47,010 bases of DNA, taken from BP-191 sp035940575. GTDB taxonomy: Bacteria > Actinomycetota > Actinomycetes > BP-191. A program made the position numbers and the translations under genes. Where the stretch lies: the NCBI GenBank assembly GCA_035940575.1, contig DASZER010000031.1, positions 1 to 47,010 on the forward strand. The letters run 5' to 3'. How positions within the stretch are numbered: position 1 is the stretch's first letter; each line of letters opens with the position of its first letter. This document shows, piece after piece, positions 16,968 through 25,050 of this stretch. A model generated the notes under the pieces. The model was not told the DNA's origin, did no database searches, and saw only the letters and a program-made list of their open reading frames with translations.

Positions 16968-18206
16968 GTGCGCGCTGCTTCCAAGGTCTTCCGCGGCATC
17001 GGGATCTTCGCCACGATCGCGGCGATCCTCTTCGCCGCGGCGAGCCGGTTCGCGTTCGACAACCTCCAGGGCGCCGTCGTCCTCGGGCTGTTCGCGTTCG
17101 CCAACCACTACCTGGCGAACGCCCTCGGCCGCGACGCCGACGTCGACGAGCTGCGGCTGCCGGTCGAGGAGGCGCACGAGGACGAGGAGATCCACCTCCC
17201 CGGCCCGTCGTGGTTCCCGGCGTTCTACGGCGTGACGCTGCCGGTGCTCTTCTTCGGCCTGGTGTTCCACGCCTTGCCGGTGATCGTCGCGGGCGTCGTG
17301 CTGACCGTGCTCGTCACGATCGGCTGGGCCAGGGAGTCCGTGAAGGACTACCGGCGCGAGATCGCCCACCACAAGCCCGGCCCCGTTCTCCCCGACGAGG
17401 CGACGATGGAGCTCGCGCGCCAGGTGCTCGCGTTCCGCCGCGACCACGGCGGCGCCGACAGCGTCGTGCAGCACATCGGCCGCGGCGCCGGCGAGATCGT
17501 GCTCGTCGGCAGGGACGGCGCGTGGGGCAACCTCGTCGTGCGCGACGTCGAGCAGGCGCGCGAGGCCTGCGCGCTCGCCGACACCGACCTGCACCCGGCC
17601 TGGCCGAGCGGCCTCGGCTCGCGCGTGCGGACCGGCCCCGACCAGTGGATCGAGATGGGCGGCGAGCGGACGTTCGAGGCCGCCGGCCACGACGCCCCGC
17701 GCGACGGCACCACGCAGGTCGCGGCGCGGGTGTTCCTTGGCCTGTCGATGTTCGCGGCGTTCGCCGCGCTGCTCTACTCGGCGGCGAGCAGGTTCTCGTT
17801 CGACAACCTGCAGGGCACCGCGATCCTCACGGCGTTCGCCGGCGCCTGCTACTACCTCTACCTCGGCCTCAAGAACGCCAAGGCGCGGCCCGAGGACGCG
17901 GCGTACGTCGGCGAGGAGTACGTCACCCTCGAGCCCGAGGTTCCCGACCCGCCGATCGACCTGGAGACGCTGCACCTGCCCGGTCCCTCCTGGTGGCCGG
18001 CGGCGTTCTCGATCGCGCTCGGCGTGCTCGTCTGGGGCCTGGTGTTCCACTCGGTGATCGCGACGATCGGCGGCATCCTGCTGCTCGTCGTCTGCTGCGT
18101 CGGCTGGGGGATCGAGAGCGTTCACGAGTACCGCCAGCAGATCTCGGGCCAGCACCACGGCGCGGCGGACGCGCTGCACAACGACCCCGCGCCGCTCGCC
18201 CACTAG
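16968..18206 (+). CDS. Tandemly duplicated CtaF-like (subunit IV) oxidase protein
   Basis: 412-aa membrane protein placed where actinobacterial ctaF (subunit IV, about 140 aa) normally lies. It contains two homologous CtaF-like halves. Residues 7-35 (VFRGIGIFATIAAI..., ASRFAFDNLQG) match residues 255-283 (VFLGLSMFAAFAAL..., ASRFSFDNLQG). LPGPSWFPAF (77-86) matches LPGPSWWPAA (337-346), and GWARESVKDYRREI (119-132) matches GWGIESVHEYRQQI (379-392). Each half has about four transmembrane helices. The linker (about 135-245) is soluble and unfamiliar (DSVVQHIGRGAGEIVLVGRDG). DNA similarity between halves is also high around 17038-17072 and 17781-17815. GTG start 7 nt after ctaE. Role as structural oxidase subunit is inferred from position and motif. 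Confidence 0.85.
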   Translation: MRAASKVFRGIGIFATIAAILFAAASRFAFDNLQGAVVLGLFAFANHYLANALGRDADVDELRLPVEEAHEDEEIHLPGPSWFPAFYGVTLPVLFFGLVFHALPVIVAGVVLTVLVTIGWARESVKDYRREIAHHKPGPVLPDEATMELARQVLAFRRDHGGADSVVQHIGRGAGEIVLVGRDGAWGNLVVRDVEQAREACALADTDLHPAWPSGLGSRVRTGPDQWIEMGGERTFEAAGHDAPRDGTTQVAARVFLGLSMFAAFAALLYSAASRFSFDNLQGTAILTAFAGACYYLYLGLKNAKARPEDAAYVGEEYVTLEPEVPDPPIDLETLHLPGPSWWPAAFSIALGVLVWGLVFHSVIATIGGILLLVVCCVGWGIESVHEYRQQISGQHHGAADALHNDPAPLAH

Positions 18207-18216
18207 GTCTCTCGCC

Positions 18217-19674
18217 ATGCGCCGCTGGCCGCTGTGGGCAGCGGGAGTCCTCGCCGTCGCCGGGCTCGCCCTGCGCTTCGCCGCGTGGGGCCCGCTGTGG
18301 CTCGACGAGTCGCTGTCGGTGTCGATCGCGTCGCTGCCGCTGTCGGAGATCGGCGACGCGCTGCGCCACGACGGCTCGCCCCCGCTCTACTACCTGCTGC
18401 TGCACGCCTGGCTGCCGCTGTTCGGCGACGGCGCCGTCGCGGCCCGCGCGCTGTCCGGCGTGCTCGCGGTCGGCGCGGTACCGGCGGCGTGGGCGTTCGC
18501 CCGCTCCCTCGCGGGGGAGCGGGTCGCGTGGGTGACGGCGCTGCTCGTGGCGACGTCGCCGTTCGCCGCGCGCTACGGCTCCGAGGCCCGCATGTACGCC
18601 CTCGTCCAGCTCCTCTGCGCGCTCGGCGGCTGGGCGCTCGTCCGCCTGCTGCGGCGGCCGTCGCGGTGGTCGTTCGCGGCGGTCGCGGCGTGCAGCGGTC
18701 TGCTCGCGCTGACGCACTACTGGTCGCTGTACCTGCTCGCGGCGACGTTCGTCCTGCTGCTCGTCCGCCGCCGCCGGCTCGCGGCGGGCGCGGTGGCGGC
18801 GGGCGGCGTGTTGTTCGTGCCGTGGCTGCCGTCGTTCCTCTACCAGCTCCGCCACACCGGCACGCCGTGGGCACCGCGCCCGCAGCTCGCCGCGATGGTC
18901 GACGCGGTCTACGAGTGGGCCGGCGTCGGCACGGCGGCGCGGTTCCTCGGCGTCGTGCTGATCCTGCTGACCCTCCTCGCGGTCCTCGGCCGCGGCGTCG
19001 ACGCCCGGCGCGTCGAGCTGTCGCTGGACGGCGACCCGACGGCGCGGCGGCTCGCGGCGGTGGTGTTCGGGACGCTGCTGCTCGGCATCGTTCTCGGCCT
19101 CACCCTCGGCTCCGGCTACGCCGCCCGCTACTCCGCCGTCGTCCTGGTGCCGTTCCTCGTGCTCGTCGCGATGGGCACGCAGGTGTTCGTCTCGCCCGCC
19201 GCGCGCCGGGGCGTCATCGGCGCGGTCGCGCTGCTCGGCGTCGTGGCGGCCGTGCCCACCGTGCTGACGCCGCGTACGCAGGCCGGTCCCGTCGCCGACG
19301 CGCTGCGCGAGCGGGCGGCGGCGGGCGACGTCGTCCTCTACTGCCCCGACCAGCTCGGCCCCTCGGTCTCGCGGCTCGCGCCGGCGGGGCTCGACCAGCG
19401 CGTGTTCCCGACGGGCGGCCCGCCGCAGCGGGTCGACTGGGTCGACTACGCGCAGCGCAACCGCGCCGGCGACGCCCGCGCGTTCGCCCGCGACGCCGCC
19501 GCGGGCGGGGACACCGTCTGGCTCGTCGTCGCGTCCGGCTACCGGACGTACGGCGACCGCTGCGACCTGCTCGCCGAGACGCTGCGCCGGCTGCGCCCCG
19601 ACAACGAGGTCGTCGTCCGCTCGCGCGGCCGCTACAAGCCCGAGCGCATGTCGCTGGTGCGGTTCGGCCCGTGA
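18217..19674 (+). CDS. GT-C membrane glycosyltransferase (GT39/ArnT-like)
   Basis: 485-aa polytopic protein. The first loop contains WLDESLSVSIA, with the acidic pair typical of the catalytic site in GT-C enzymes of the PMT/ArnT type, followed by DGSPPLYYLLLHAWLPLFG, the hallmark of this superfamily. About ten hydrophobic segments precede a soluble C-terminal domain (residues about 340-485). Such enzymes transfer sugars from polyprenyl-phosphate donors on the outer face; donor and acceptor are unknown here. ATG start 10 nt after the CtaF-like gene; the stop overlaps the next glycosyltransferase by 4 bp. Confidence 0.85.
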   Translation: MRRWPLWAAGVLAVAGLALRFAAWGPLWLDESLSVSIASLPLSEIGDALRHDGSPPLYYLLLHAWLPLFGDGAVAARALSGVLAVGAVPAAWAFARSLAGERVAWVTALLVATSPFAARYGSEARMYALVQLLCALGGWALVRLLRRPSRWSFAAVAACSGLLALTHYWSLYLLAATFVLLLVRRRRLAAGAVAAGGVLFVPWLPSFLYQLRHTGTPWAPRPQLAAMVDAVYEWAGVGTAARFLGVVLILLTLLAVLGRGVDARRVELSLDGDPTARRLAAVVFGTLLLGIVLGLTLGSGYAARYSAVVLVPFLVLVAMGTQVFVSPAARRGVIGAVALLGVVAAVPTVLTPRTQAGPVADALRERAAAGDVVLYCPDQLGPSVSRLAPAGLDQRVFPTGGPPQRVDWVDYAQRNRAGDARAFARDAAAGGDTVWLVVASGYRTYGDRCDLLAETLRRLRPDNEVVVRSRGRYKPERMSLVRFGP

Positions 19675-20744
19675 GGCCGCCGGCGCGACCGACCGTGCGC
19701 GCGTGGCTCGTCTCGCGCGCGGCGGTGCTCGCGCTGATGGCGTTCACCGCGTGGCTGCAGGCACGGCACGGCTACGGCCGTTCGGCGGTGCGCGGCGACG
19801 CGACGGCGTTCTTCGCGTGGGACGGCGGGTGGTACCGCGAGATCGCCAACCACGGCTACCGGCGCGACGTGGCGCTGCGGTTCTTCCCGCTCTACCCGCT
19901 CGTGTCGTTCAACGGCCTCGGCCTCGTCGTCGTCGCCAACGCCGCCGCGCTCGCGTACGCCGAGGGGCTCGCGCGGCTCACGGCGTTCGAGCTCGGCGAC
20001 GCGCGCGCGGCCGCCCGCGCGCCGTGGCTCGCGCTGGTCAACCCTGCCGGGTTCGTCCTCGCCATCGCCTACGCGGAGCCGCTCGCCCTCGCGCTCGCCG
20101 TCTGGTGCCTCTACGCGGCGCGGCGCCGCCGGTGGAGGCGGGCCGTGCCGCTCGCGTTCGCGCTCGGGCTCACCCGCCCGACCGGCCTGGTCGTCGCGCT
20201 GCCGCTCGCGATCGAGGCGTGGCGCTCGGTCGGCTACCGGCGCCGCGTCGTACGCCGCGCCGGCGCCCCGCTCGCGGCCGTCGCCGCCGCGCCGCTCGGC
20301 TGCGCGTCGTACCTGCTGTGGTGCCACCTCGCGCGCGGCGACGCGATGGCGCCGTTCCGCGTGCAGCAGGACCCGACGCTGCGCGGGGGAGTGCTGGTGC
20401 CGCCGTGGCCCGCGCTGGCCCGCGCGTGGCGCGCGCTGCTGGAGCTCGGCCCGTGGAACCTCGCGCTGCGGCTCGTCTGGATCCCGCTGCTGCTCGCGCT
20501 GCTCGTCGTGGCCGCGCGGCGGCTGCCCGCGTCGTACACGGCGTACGCCGCCGTCCTGCTCGTGCTCGCGATAGGCACGCCCCGGCTCGCGTCGTTCGAG
20601 CGCTACGCCCTCACGGCGTTCCCGCTGCTCGTGGCGGCGGCGTCGTTGCGATCGCGTCTCGTGTCGGTCACGCTCGGCGCGGCGTTCGCGCTGACGTTCG
20701 CCCTGTACGCGATTCTGGGATTCGGCAACAGGTACGTACCATAA
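19671..20744 (+). CDS. PIG-V/mannosyltransferase-like GT-C membrane protein
   Basis: 357-aa polytopic membrane protein. After the first helix comes WDGGWYREIANHGYRRD and FFPLYPLV, matching the PIG-V-type GT-C family (WDG-x-WY, then Gly-Tyr and FPLYP), which in eukaryotes adds mannose during GPI synthesis and in bacteria acts on lipid-linked glycans. GLTRPTGLVVALPLAIEA is a further family motif. The GTG at 19671 overlaps the preceding glycosyltransferase stop by 4 bp, so the two are probably made together. Substrate unknown. Confidence 0.82.
   Translation: MRPPARPTVRAWLVSRAAVLALMAFTAWLQARHGYGRSAVRGDATAFFAWDGGWYREIANHGYRRDVALRFFPLYPLVSFNGLGLVVVANAAALAYAEGLARLTAFELGDARAAARAPWLALVNPAGFVLAIAYAEPLALALAVWCLYAARRRRWRRAVPLAFALGLTRPTGLVVALPLAIEAWRSVGYRRRVVRRAGAPLAAVAAAPLGCASYLLWCHLARGDAMAPFRVQQDPTLRGGVLVPPWPALARAWRALLELGPWNLALRLVWIPLLLALLVVAARRLPASYTAYAAVLLVLAIGTPRLASFERYALTAFPLLVAAASLRSRLVSVTLGAAFALTFALYAILGFGNRYVP
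20713..20742 (+). promoter_or_regulatory. Possible promoter for the flavoprotein gene
   Basis: TTCTGG (20713-20718) and TACCAT (20737-20742) are 18 bp apart at the 3' end of the glycosyltransferase gene. Transcription would start near 20749, about 30 nt before the GTG of the FAD gene, which has a GAGGGG Shine-Dalgarno sequence. The -35 is poor. The gene could also be read through from the glycosyltransferases. Confidence 0.3.
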
Positions 20745-20779
20745 AGGCGTTTCCGTCCCGCGTGCAGAGGGGTCCCTTC

Positions 20780-22318
20780 GTGTCAGAACAGCCTCGCGTC
20801 GTCATCATCGGTGCGGGTCCGGCCGGTCTGACGGCGGCGTACCAGCTCGTCAAGGCGGGCGTGAAGCCCGTCGTGCTGGAGGCGGACGACGTCGTCGGCG
20901 GCATCTCGCGCACCGTGGAGCGGGAGGGCTGGCGGTTCGACATCGGCGGGCACCGCTTCTTCACGAAGGTGCCCGAGGTCGAGGCGCTGTGGCACGAGAT
21001 CCTGGACGACGAGTCGTTCCTCCAGCGCCCTCGGATGAGCCGGATCTTCTACCGCGGCAACCTCTTCGACTACCCGCTCAAGGCGGGCAACGCCCTCAAG
21101 GGGCTCGGCGTCGTCGAGGCCGTCCGCTGCGTGCTGTCGTACCTGTGGGCGCGGGTCAACCCGCCCAAGGACCAGTCGCACTTCGAGGGCTGGGTCTCCG
21201 CGCGCTTCGGCCGCCGCCTCTACGGCATCTTCTTCAAGACGTACACCGAGAAGGTGTGGGGCGTCCCCGCCACCGAGATCCAGGCGGACTGGGCGGCGCA
21301 GCGCATCAAGAACCTGTCGCTGTTCACCGCCGTCTGGCGCGCGATCGTTCCGCAGCGCGGCAAGAAGACCGACGTCACGTCGCTGATCGAGGAGTTCCAG
21401 TATCCCAAGTACGGCCCCGGCATGATGTGGGAGCGCTGCCGCGACCTGGTCGAGGCGCGCGGCGCCGAGGTGCGGATGCGTACCTCCGTCGTGGGGGTCG
21501 AGCACGCGAACGGCCGCGCGGTCGCGGTGGTCACGGAGCGCGACGGCAAGCGCGAGCGGATCGAGTGCGACCACGTCGTCTCGTCCATGCCGATGGGCCA
21601 CCTGCTGCGCGCCATGCAGCCGGCCGTCGACGAGCGCACCGCGACCGCTGCCAAGCGGCTCAAGCACCGCGACTTCCTCACCGTCGCGCTCGTCGTCCCC
21701 GTGTCGCAGTCGTTCCCCGACAACTGGATCTACGTGCACGAGCCGCACGTGCGCCTCGGCCGCGTGCAGAACTTCGGCTCGTGGTCGCCGTACATGGTCA
21801 AGGAGGGCTTCACCTGCCTCGGCCTGGAGTACTTCGTCAACGAGGGCGACGACCTGTGGTCGATGGCCGACGACGCGTTGGTGAAGTTCGCGACCGACGA
21901 GATCGAGACGCTCGGCCTCGTGAAGCCCGGGCAGGTCTCCGCCGGCTACGTCGTCCGGATGCCGAAGGCGTACCCCGTGTACGACGAGGAGTACGTCCGC
22001 AACGTCGACGTGCTGCGCGAGTGGCTCGCCGCCCACGCGCCGAACGTCCAGCCGGTCGGCCGCAACGGCATGCACCGCTACAACAACCAGGACCACTCGA
22101 TGATGACCGCGATGCTCGCGGCCGAGAACATCCTCGACCCGTCGGCGGGCCACGACCTGTGGGCCGTCAACGTCGAGGAGGAGTACCACGAGGAGGCCAA
22201 GCCGTCCTCGGCCGCGACGGCGCGCGGCACCGGCCGCGACGCGCCGATCCTCCCGCGTCACCTCGTCGTCCGCGAGAACGACGACGACGACGACCCCGTG
22301 GGCGCCGCGGCTCCGTAG
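20780..22318 (+). CDS. FAD-dependent oxidoreductase, UDP-galactopyranose-mutase-like
   Basis: 512-aa flavoprotein. The N terminus RVVIIGAGPAGLTAAYQL is a GxGxxG Rossmann FAD-binding motif followed by VLEADDVVGGISRT and DIGGHRFFT, as in the amine oxidase/UDP-galactopyranose mutase superfamily. RFGRRLYGIFFKTYTEKVWG and a late GRNGMHRYNNQDHSMMTAM (cofactor-binding end) are also characteristic. The last ~40 residues are variable with an acidic ENDDDDDP stretch. I chose GTG 20780 because of the spacing of the GAGGGG ribosome site and because the Rossmann motif then begins at residue 6. Next to two glycosyltransferases it may make or modify a nucleotide or lipid-linked sugar, but the reaction is not established. 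Confidence 0.85.
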   Translation: MSEQPRVVIIGAGPAGLTAAYQLVKAGVKPVVLEADDVVGGISRTVEREGWRFDIGGHRFFTKVPEVEALWHEILDDESFLQRPRMSRIFYRGNLFDYPLKAGNALKGLGVVEAVRCVLSYLWARVNPPKDQSHFEGWVSARFGRRLYGIFFKTYTEKVWGVPATEIQADWAAQRIKNLSLFTAVWRAIVPQRGKKTDVTSLIEEFQYPKYGPGMMWERCRDLVEARGAEVRMRTSVVGVEHANGRAVAVVTERDGKRERIECDHVVSSMPMGHLLRAMQPAVDERTATAAKRLKHRDFLTVALVVPVSQSFPDNWIYVHEPHVRLGRVQNFGSWSPYMVKEGFTCLGLEYFVNEGDDLWSMADDALVKFATDEIETLGLVKPGQVSAGYVVRMPKAYPVYDEEYVRNVDVLREWLAAHAPNVQPVGRNGMHRYNNQDHSMMTAMLAAENILDPSAGHDLWAVNVEEEYHEEAKPSSAATARGTGRDAPILPRHLVVRENDDDDDPVGAAAP

Positions 22319-22334
22319 CCCCACGAACGTCCCG

Positions 22335-22369
22335 GAGACGGCGGTGCGCCCCACGGCGCCCGCCGTCTC
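22335..22369 (+). terminator. Terminator hairpin after the flavoprotein gene
   Basis: Perfect arms GAGACGGCGG (22335-22344) and CCGCCGTCTC (22360-22369), with an inner GCGCC/GGCGC helix within the loop, 17 bp after the stop codon. No T-run follows. Confidence 0.8.
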
Positions 22370-22411
22370 TCGCGTAATCAGGGGAAGCCCCTCGCGTGTT
22401 CCTCCCGTGAG

Positions 22412-22430
22412 CCGCCTCCGAGGGAGGCGG
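22412..22430 (+). promoter_or_regulatory. Hairpin just upstream of the ribosome site of the 185-aa secreted protein gene
   Basis: CCGCCTCC-GAG-GGAGGCGG forms an 8-bp stem with a 3-nt loop ending about 10 nt before the CGGAGG Shine-Dalgarno sequence (about 22443). Its 3' arm GGAGG mimics a ribosome site. It could be an RNA stabiliser or translational control element, or an upstream terminator. Only the structure is certain. Confidence 0.45.
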
Positions 22431-22452
22431 CCTCTACCCAGCGGAGGCTCAC

Positions 22453-23010
22453 ATGCTCAGGAGGCTTGGCCTCGCGGCCGTCGCCGTCACCGCGCTCACG
22501 GCCGTCCTGCCGCAGGCGCACGCGTACCGCACCACGATGTGCGAGGACAACGGGTTCCCGCGCGAGATCGGCGTCGGCGAGTCCTCGCGCGTCGTCTTCG
22601 TCGGCGTCGAGCAGAGCACGCCGCTGGTCGGCCCGGTCGTCGGCGCGCGGCTGTGCTTCGAGGTCAACGACGGCGCGTCGAACGTCGCCGGCTACGACCT
22701 CGGCATCGGCGTGTTCTACGACCTCGCCGGCCGCCTCGTCGTCGACGCGTGGGTGTGCGGCGTTCCCGCCGAGGCCAGCTGCGTGCACGCGCTCAGCCCC
22801 ACGGGCGTCCGCGTCGGCACCGGCGACCTGCCGTCGGCCGGCACCGCGAGCGGCTGCATCGCCACCGTCGGCACGACGTGCGTCGGCTCGCCGTCGGTGA
22901 CGTACGGCGGCGACGCGGGCACCGCGACGATCACGCTGTGGGTGAACGGCACCGCGATCCCCGTCGACGTCAGCCGCAACTGCGTGAGCGTCCCGCCCAC
23001 GACCTGCTGA
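22453..23010 (+). CDS. Small secreted protein with eight cysteines
   Basis: 185-aa protein with a clear Sec signal peptide (residues 1-24, AHA before the cleavage site). The mature part has exactly eight cysteines (30, 68, 102, 110, 135, 143, 177, 185), suggesting four disulfides, and is rich in Val, Gly and Thr with strand-like periodicity, so probably a beta fold. ATG 22453 follows a good GGAGG site. I do not recognise the family. It is flanked by a hairpin upstream and a terminator downstream and converges with another small secreted protein gene, so it is an independent transcription unit. Confidence 0.8.
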   Translation: MLRRLGLAAVAVTALTAVLPQAHAYRTTMCEDNGFPREIGVGESSRVVFVGVEQSTPLVGPVVGARLCFEVNDGASNVAGYDLGIGVFYDLAGRLVVDAWVCGVPAEASCVHALSPTGVRVGTGDLPSAGTASGCIATVGTTCVGSPSVTYGGDAGTATITLWVNGTAIPVDVSRNCVSVPPTTC

Positions 23011-23017
23011 CCGGCGC

Positions 23018-23054
23018 CGGAACGGCGGCACGCCTCCGGGCGGCCGCCGTTCCG
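23018..23054. terminator. Bidirectional terminator between two secreted-protein genes
   Basis: CGGAACGGCGG (23018-23028) pairs perfectly with CCGCCGTTCCG (23044-23054) across a 15-nt loop. The flanking genes converge (stops at 23010 on plus and 23066 on minus), so the hairpin can end both transcripts. Confidence 0.8.
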
Positions 23055-23065
23055 CGTTCCCCGGG

Positions 23066-23299
23066 TCAGACGATGCAGTCGACGAGCACGACGACCTTGG
23101 CGACCTGGCGCAGGGCGAGGCCGGTGACGGGGTTCGGGTCGACGGTGACGGAGCCGTCCGGGTTGAGCGTGACGACCGGGTCGAGCGACGGGTCGTCGGT
23201 CTGGAGCAGGTGCGTGACGCACCCGTCGGCGGCGGCGTGGGCCGTCGCGGGCGTGAGCGCGGCGGCGGCGAGCAGGGCGGTGGCGAGGATTCGTCTCAT
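23066..23299 (-). CDS. Very small secreted protein, two cysteines
   Basis: 77-aa precursor with a textbook signal peptide (MRRILATALLAAAALTPATAHA; cleavage around residue 22). The mature ~54-residue peptide has two cysteines, Cys27 near its start and Cys75 near its end, able to close the whole chain into one loop. It carries an NPDGSVTVDPNPVTG segment in between. No family recognised. It sits between a terminator and the UbiB-family gene, convergent with the eight-Cys protein. Coding status rests on the signal peptide and codon-position GC pattern. Confidence 0.65.
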   Translation of the reverse strand: MRRILATALLAAAALTPATAHAAADGCVTHLLQTDDPSLDPVVTLNPDGSVTVDPNPVTGLALRQVAKVVVLVDCIV

Positions 23300-23329
23300 G
23301 CCCGTCTTACGTCGCCGGGCCGGTGCGCC

Positions 23330-25015
23330 CTAACGCCGCGGGCGCAGCCTGCGGTCGTCGCCGTGGCGGTCGTTGAGCCAGATGCTCACGAGCAGCGTCA
23401 CGCCGAAGCCGGCGGCGACGAGGAAGCAGACGATCGCCAGCGCGGGGTACCCGAACAGCGTCGCGTTCGTCTCGATCCGCATCATCATGGCCGCGCCGAT
23501 GATCAGCGCCGCGATGATGAGGCCCGTCGTCACGCGGTTGGCGAGCTTCTGGATGCCCCACATGATCTCGCGCTCGTCGATGCCGCGGACGTTGAGCTTC
23601 AGCTCGCCCTCGGCCAGCGCGTCCATCACGCGGTTGACCCGGCCGGGGAGCCGCTCGACGAACTCCCTCGCCTCGAGCAGCGACGTGAACATGTTGCCCT
23701 GCGACGTCGACCCCGCGAGCCGGCGGCGGAGGATGTCGCCGCCCTGGCGCCGGATGGCGTCGTTCGGGTCGTAGTGCGGGTCGAGCGTGCGCGTGACCTC
23801 GTCCAGCGCGATCAGCGCGCGGCCGAGCATCGTGAGCTCGGCGGGCGGGCGGACGCCGTTGTCGGCGGACACCTTGCACAGGTCGATGACGACAGCGCCC
23901 GCGCGGATCTGCCCGAGCGCGACGCCCTGGTTCTCCGTGACGATCTCGGCCACGGCCCTGCGGAAGCCGGTCTCGTCCAGCTCGTCGTCGGTGCGTTCGC
24001 CCAGGGTCAGCAACGACCTCGCCGCGTCGTCCCCACGGCCCTCGCTCGCGGCGAGCAGCAGCTTGAGGAGCTCCTCCTGCATGGTCGCGGGCACGCGCCC
24101 GACCATGCCGAGGTCGATCAGGGCGATGTCGCCCTTCTCGGTCAGGAAGACGTTGCCGCCGTGCGGGTCGGCGTGGAAGAAGCCGTCGACGAGGATCTGC
24201 TTGAGGTACGCCGCGATGAGCTGGTCGGCGAGCTCGGCGCCCTCGACCTCGAGCTGCGCGAGCGGCCCGAGCGAGGTGAGCTTGCGGCCGCCGATGAAGT
24301 CCATCGTCAGCACGCGCGACGTCGTGTAGTCGTTGACGGGCGCGGGGATCTGGATGCGCGCGTACTCGGCGAGGTTGGCGCGCAGCGTCTCGAGGTTGCG
24401 CGCCTCCTGCGTGTAGTCGAGCTCGCGCAGCATCGACTTGCGGAACTCGTCCAGCATCGCCGCGAAGCCGTAGCGGCGGCCGAGCGCGGAGTGGCTGTCC
24501 ATGAACTCCGCGATCTCGCGCAGCGCCTCCAGGTCGGTGAGCACCTGCTCGCGGATGTTCGGCCGCTGCACCTTCACCGCGACCGAGCGGCCGTTGCGCA
24601 GCACCGCCTTGTGCACCTGGCCGAGGCTCGCCGACGCCAGCGGGACGTTCTCGAAGATCTGGAACGCCCTCGACATGCGGACGCCGAGCTCGCCCTCGAC
24701 GATGCGCTCGACCTCCTCGAACGCGAACGGCTCGACGTCGTCCTGCAGCCGCGACAGCGCCTGGATGTAGGCGGGTGGGAGCAGGTCGGCGCGCGTCGCC
24801 ATGAGCTGGCCGAGCTTGACGTACGTGGGGCCGAGGCGTTCGAGGTCCTTCGCCAGCTCCTCGGCGTTCGCGCGCGCCGCGTCGGTCTCCGGCAGCGCCT
24901 CGTCGAACTCCGACAGGCCGATCTGCGACACGAGGTCGGACCTGCCGTACTTGGCCAGGAGGACCGCGATGTCCTTGTACCGCTTCAGGTGCTGCGGCCG
25001 CAGCGAGATGCCCAC
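23330..25015 (-). CDS. UbiB/ABC1 (AarF)-family atypical kinase
   Basis: 561-aa membrane-anchored protein-kinase-like ATPase. The UbiB-specific KxGQ motif is in YVKLGQLMATRADLLP. The nucleotide-binding Lys is in VAVKVQRPN, the catalytic-loop equivalent is GFFHADPHGGNVFL, and the metal-binding Asp is in ALIDLGMVG. Two C-terminal transmembrane helices (about 500-550) anchor it, as in the family. UbiB proteins support quinone/isoprenoid lipid metabolism; in an actinobacterium menaquinone would be the relevant quinone, but this is inference. I chose the GTG at 25015, beginning VGISLRPQHLKRY as homologues do. Confidence 0.9.
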   Translation of the reverse strand: MGISLRPQHLKRYKDIAVLLAKYGRSDLVSQIGLSEFDEALPETDAARANAEELAKDLERLGPTYVKLGQLMATRADLLPPAYIQALSRLQDDVEPFAFEEVERIVEGELGVRMSRAFQIFENVPLASASLGQVHKAVLRNGRSVAVKVQRPNIREQVLTDLEALREIAEFMDSHSALGRRYGFAAMLDEFRKSMLRELDYTQEARNLETLRANLAEYARIQIPAPVNDYTTSRVLTMDFIGGRKLTSLGPLAQLEVEGAELADQLIAAYLKQILVDGFFHADPHGGNVFLTEKGDIALIDLGMVGRVPATMQEELLKLLLAASEGRGDDAARSLLTLGERTDDELDETGFRRAVAEIVTENQGVALGQIRAGAVVIDLCKVSADNGVRPPAELTMLGRALIALDEVTRTLDPHYDPNDAIRRQGGDILRRRLAGSTSQGNMFTSLLEAREFVERLPGRVNRVMDALAEGELKLNVRGIDEREIMWGIQKLANRVTTGLIIAALIIGAAMMMRIETNATLFGYPALAIVCFLVAAGFGVTLLVSIWLNDRHGDDRRLRPRR

Positions 25016-25031
25016 GCCTGGGCGATACCCG

Positions 25032-25049
25032 TTACGGCTCCCACCGGAA
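25032..25049. repeat. 18-bp direct repeat, copy 1
   Basis: TTACGGCTCCCACCGGAA, identical to 25733-25750. This copy lies between ubiB and the 66-aa gene, outside any coding region I accept. On the minus strand it repeats exactly the last six codons (FRWEP-stop) of the ABC permease gene. Together the two copies bracket a two-gene block. Confidence 0.8.
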
Positions 25050-25050
25050 A

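Noticed and set aside
20731..20740. GGTACGTACC palindrome before the flavoprotein gene as an operator
   Set aside because: It is short, partly coding for the end of the glycosyltransferase, and such palindromes are expected by chance in this composition.
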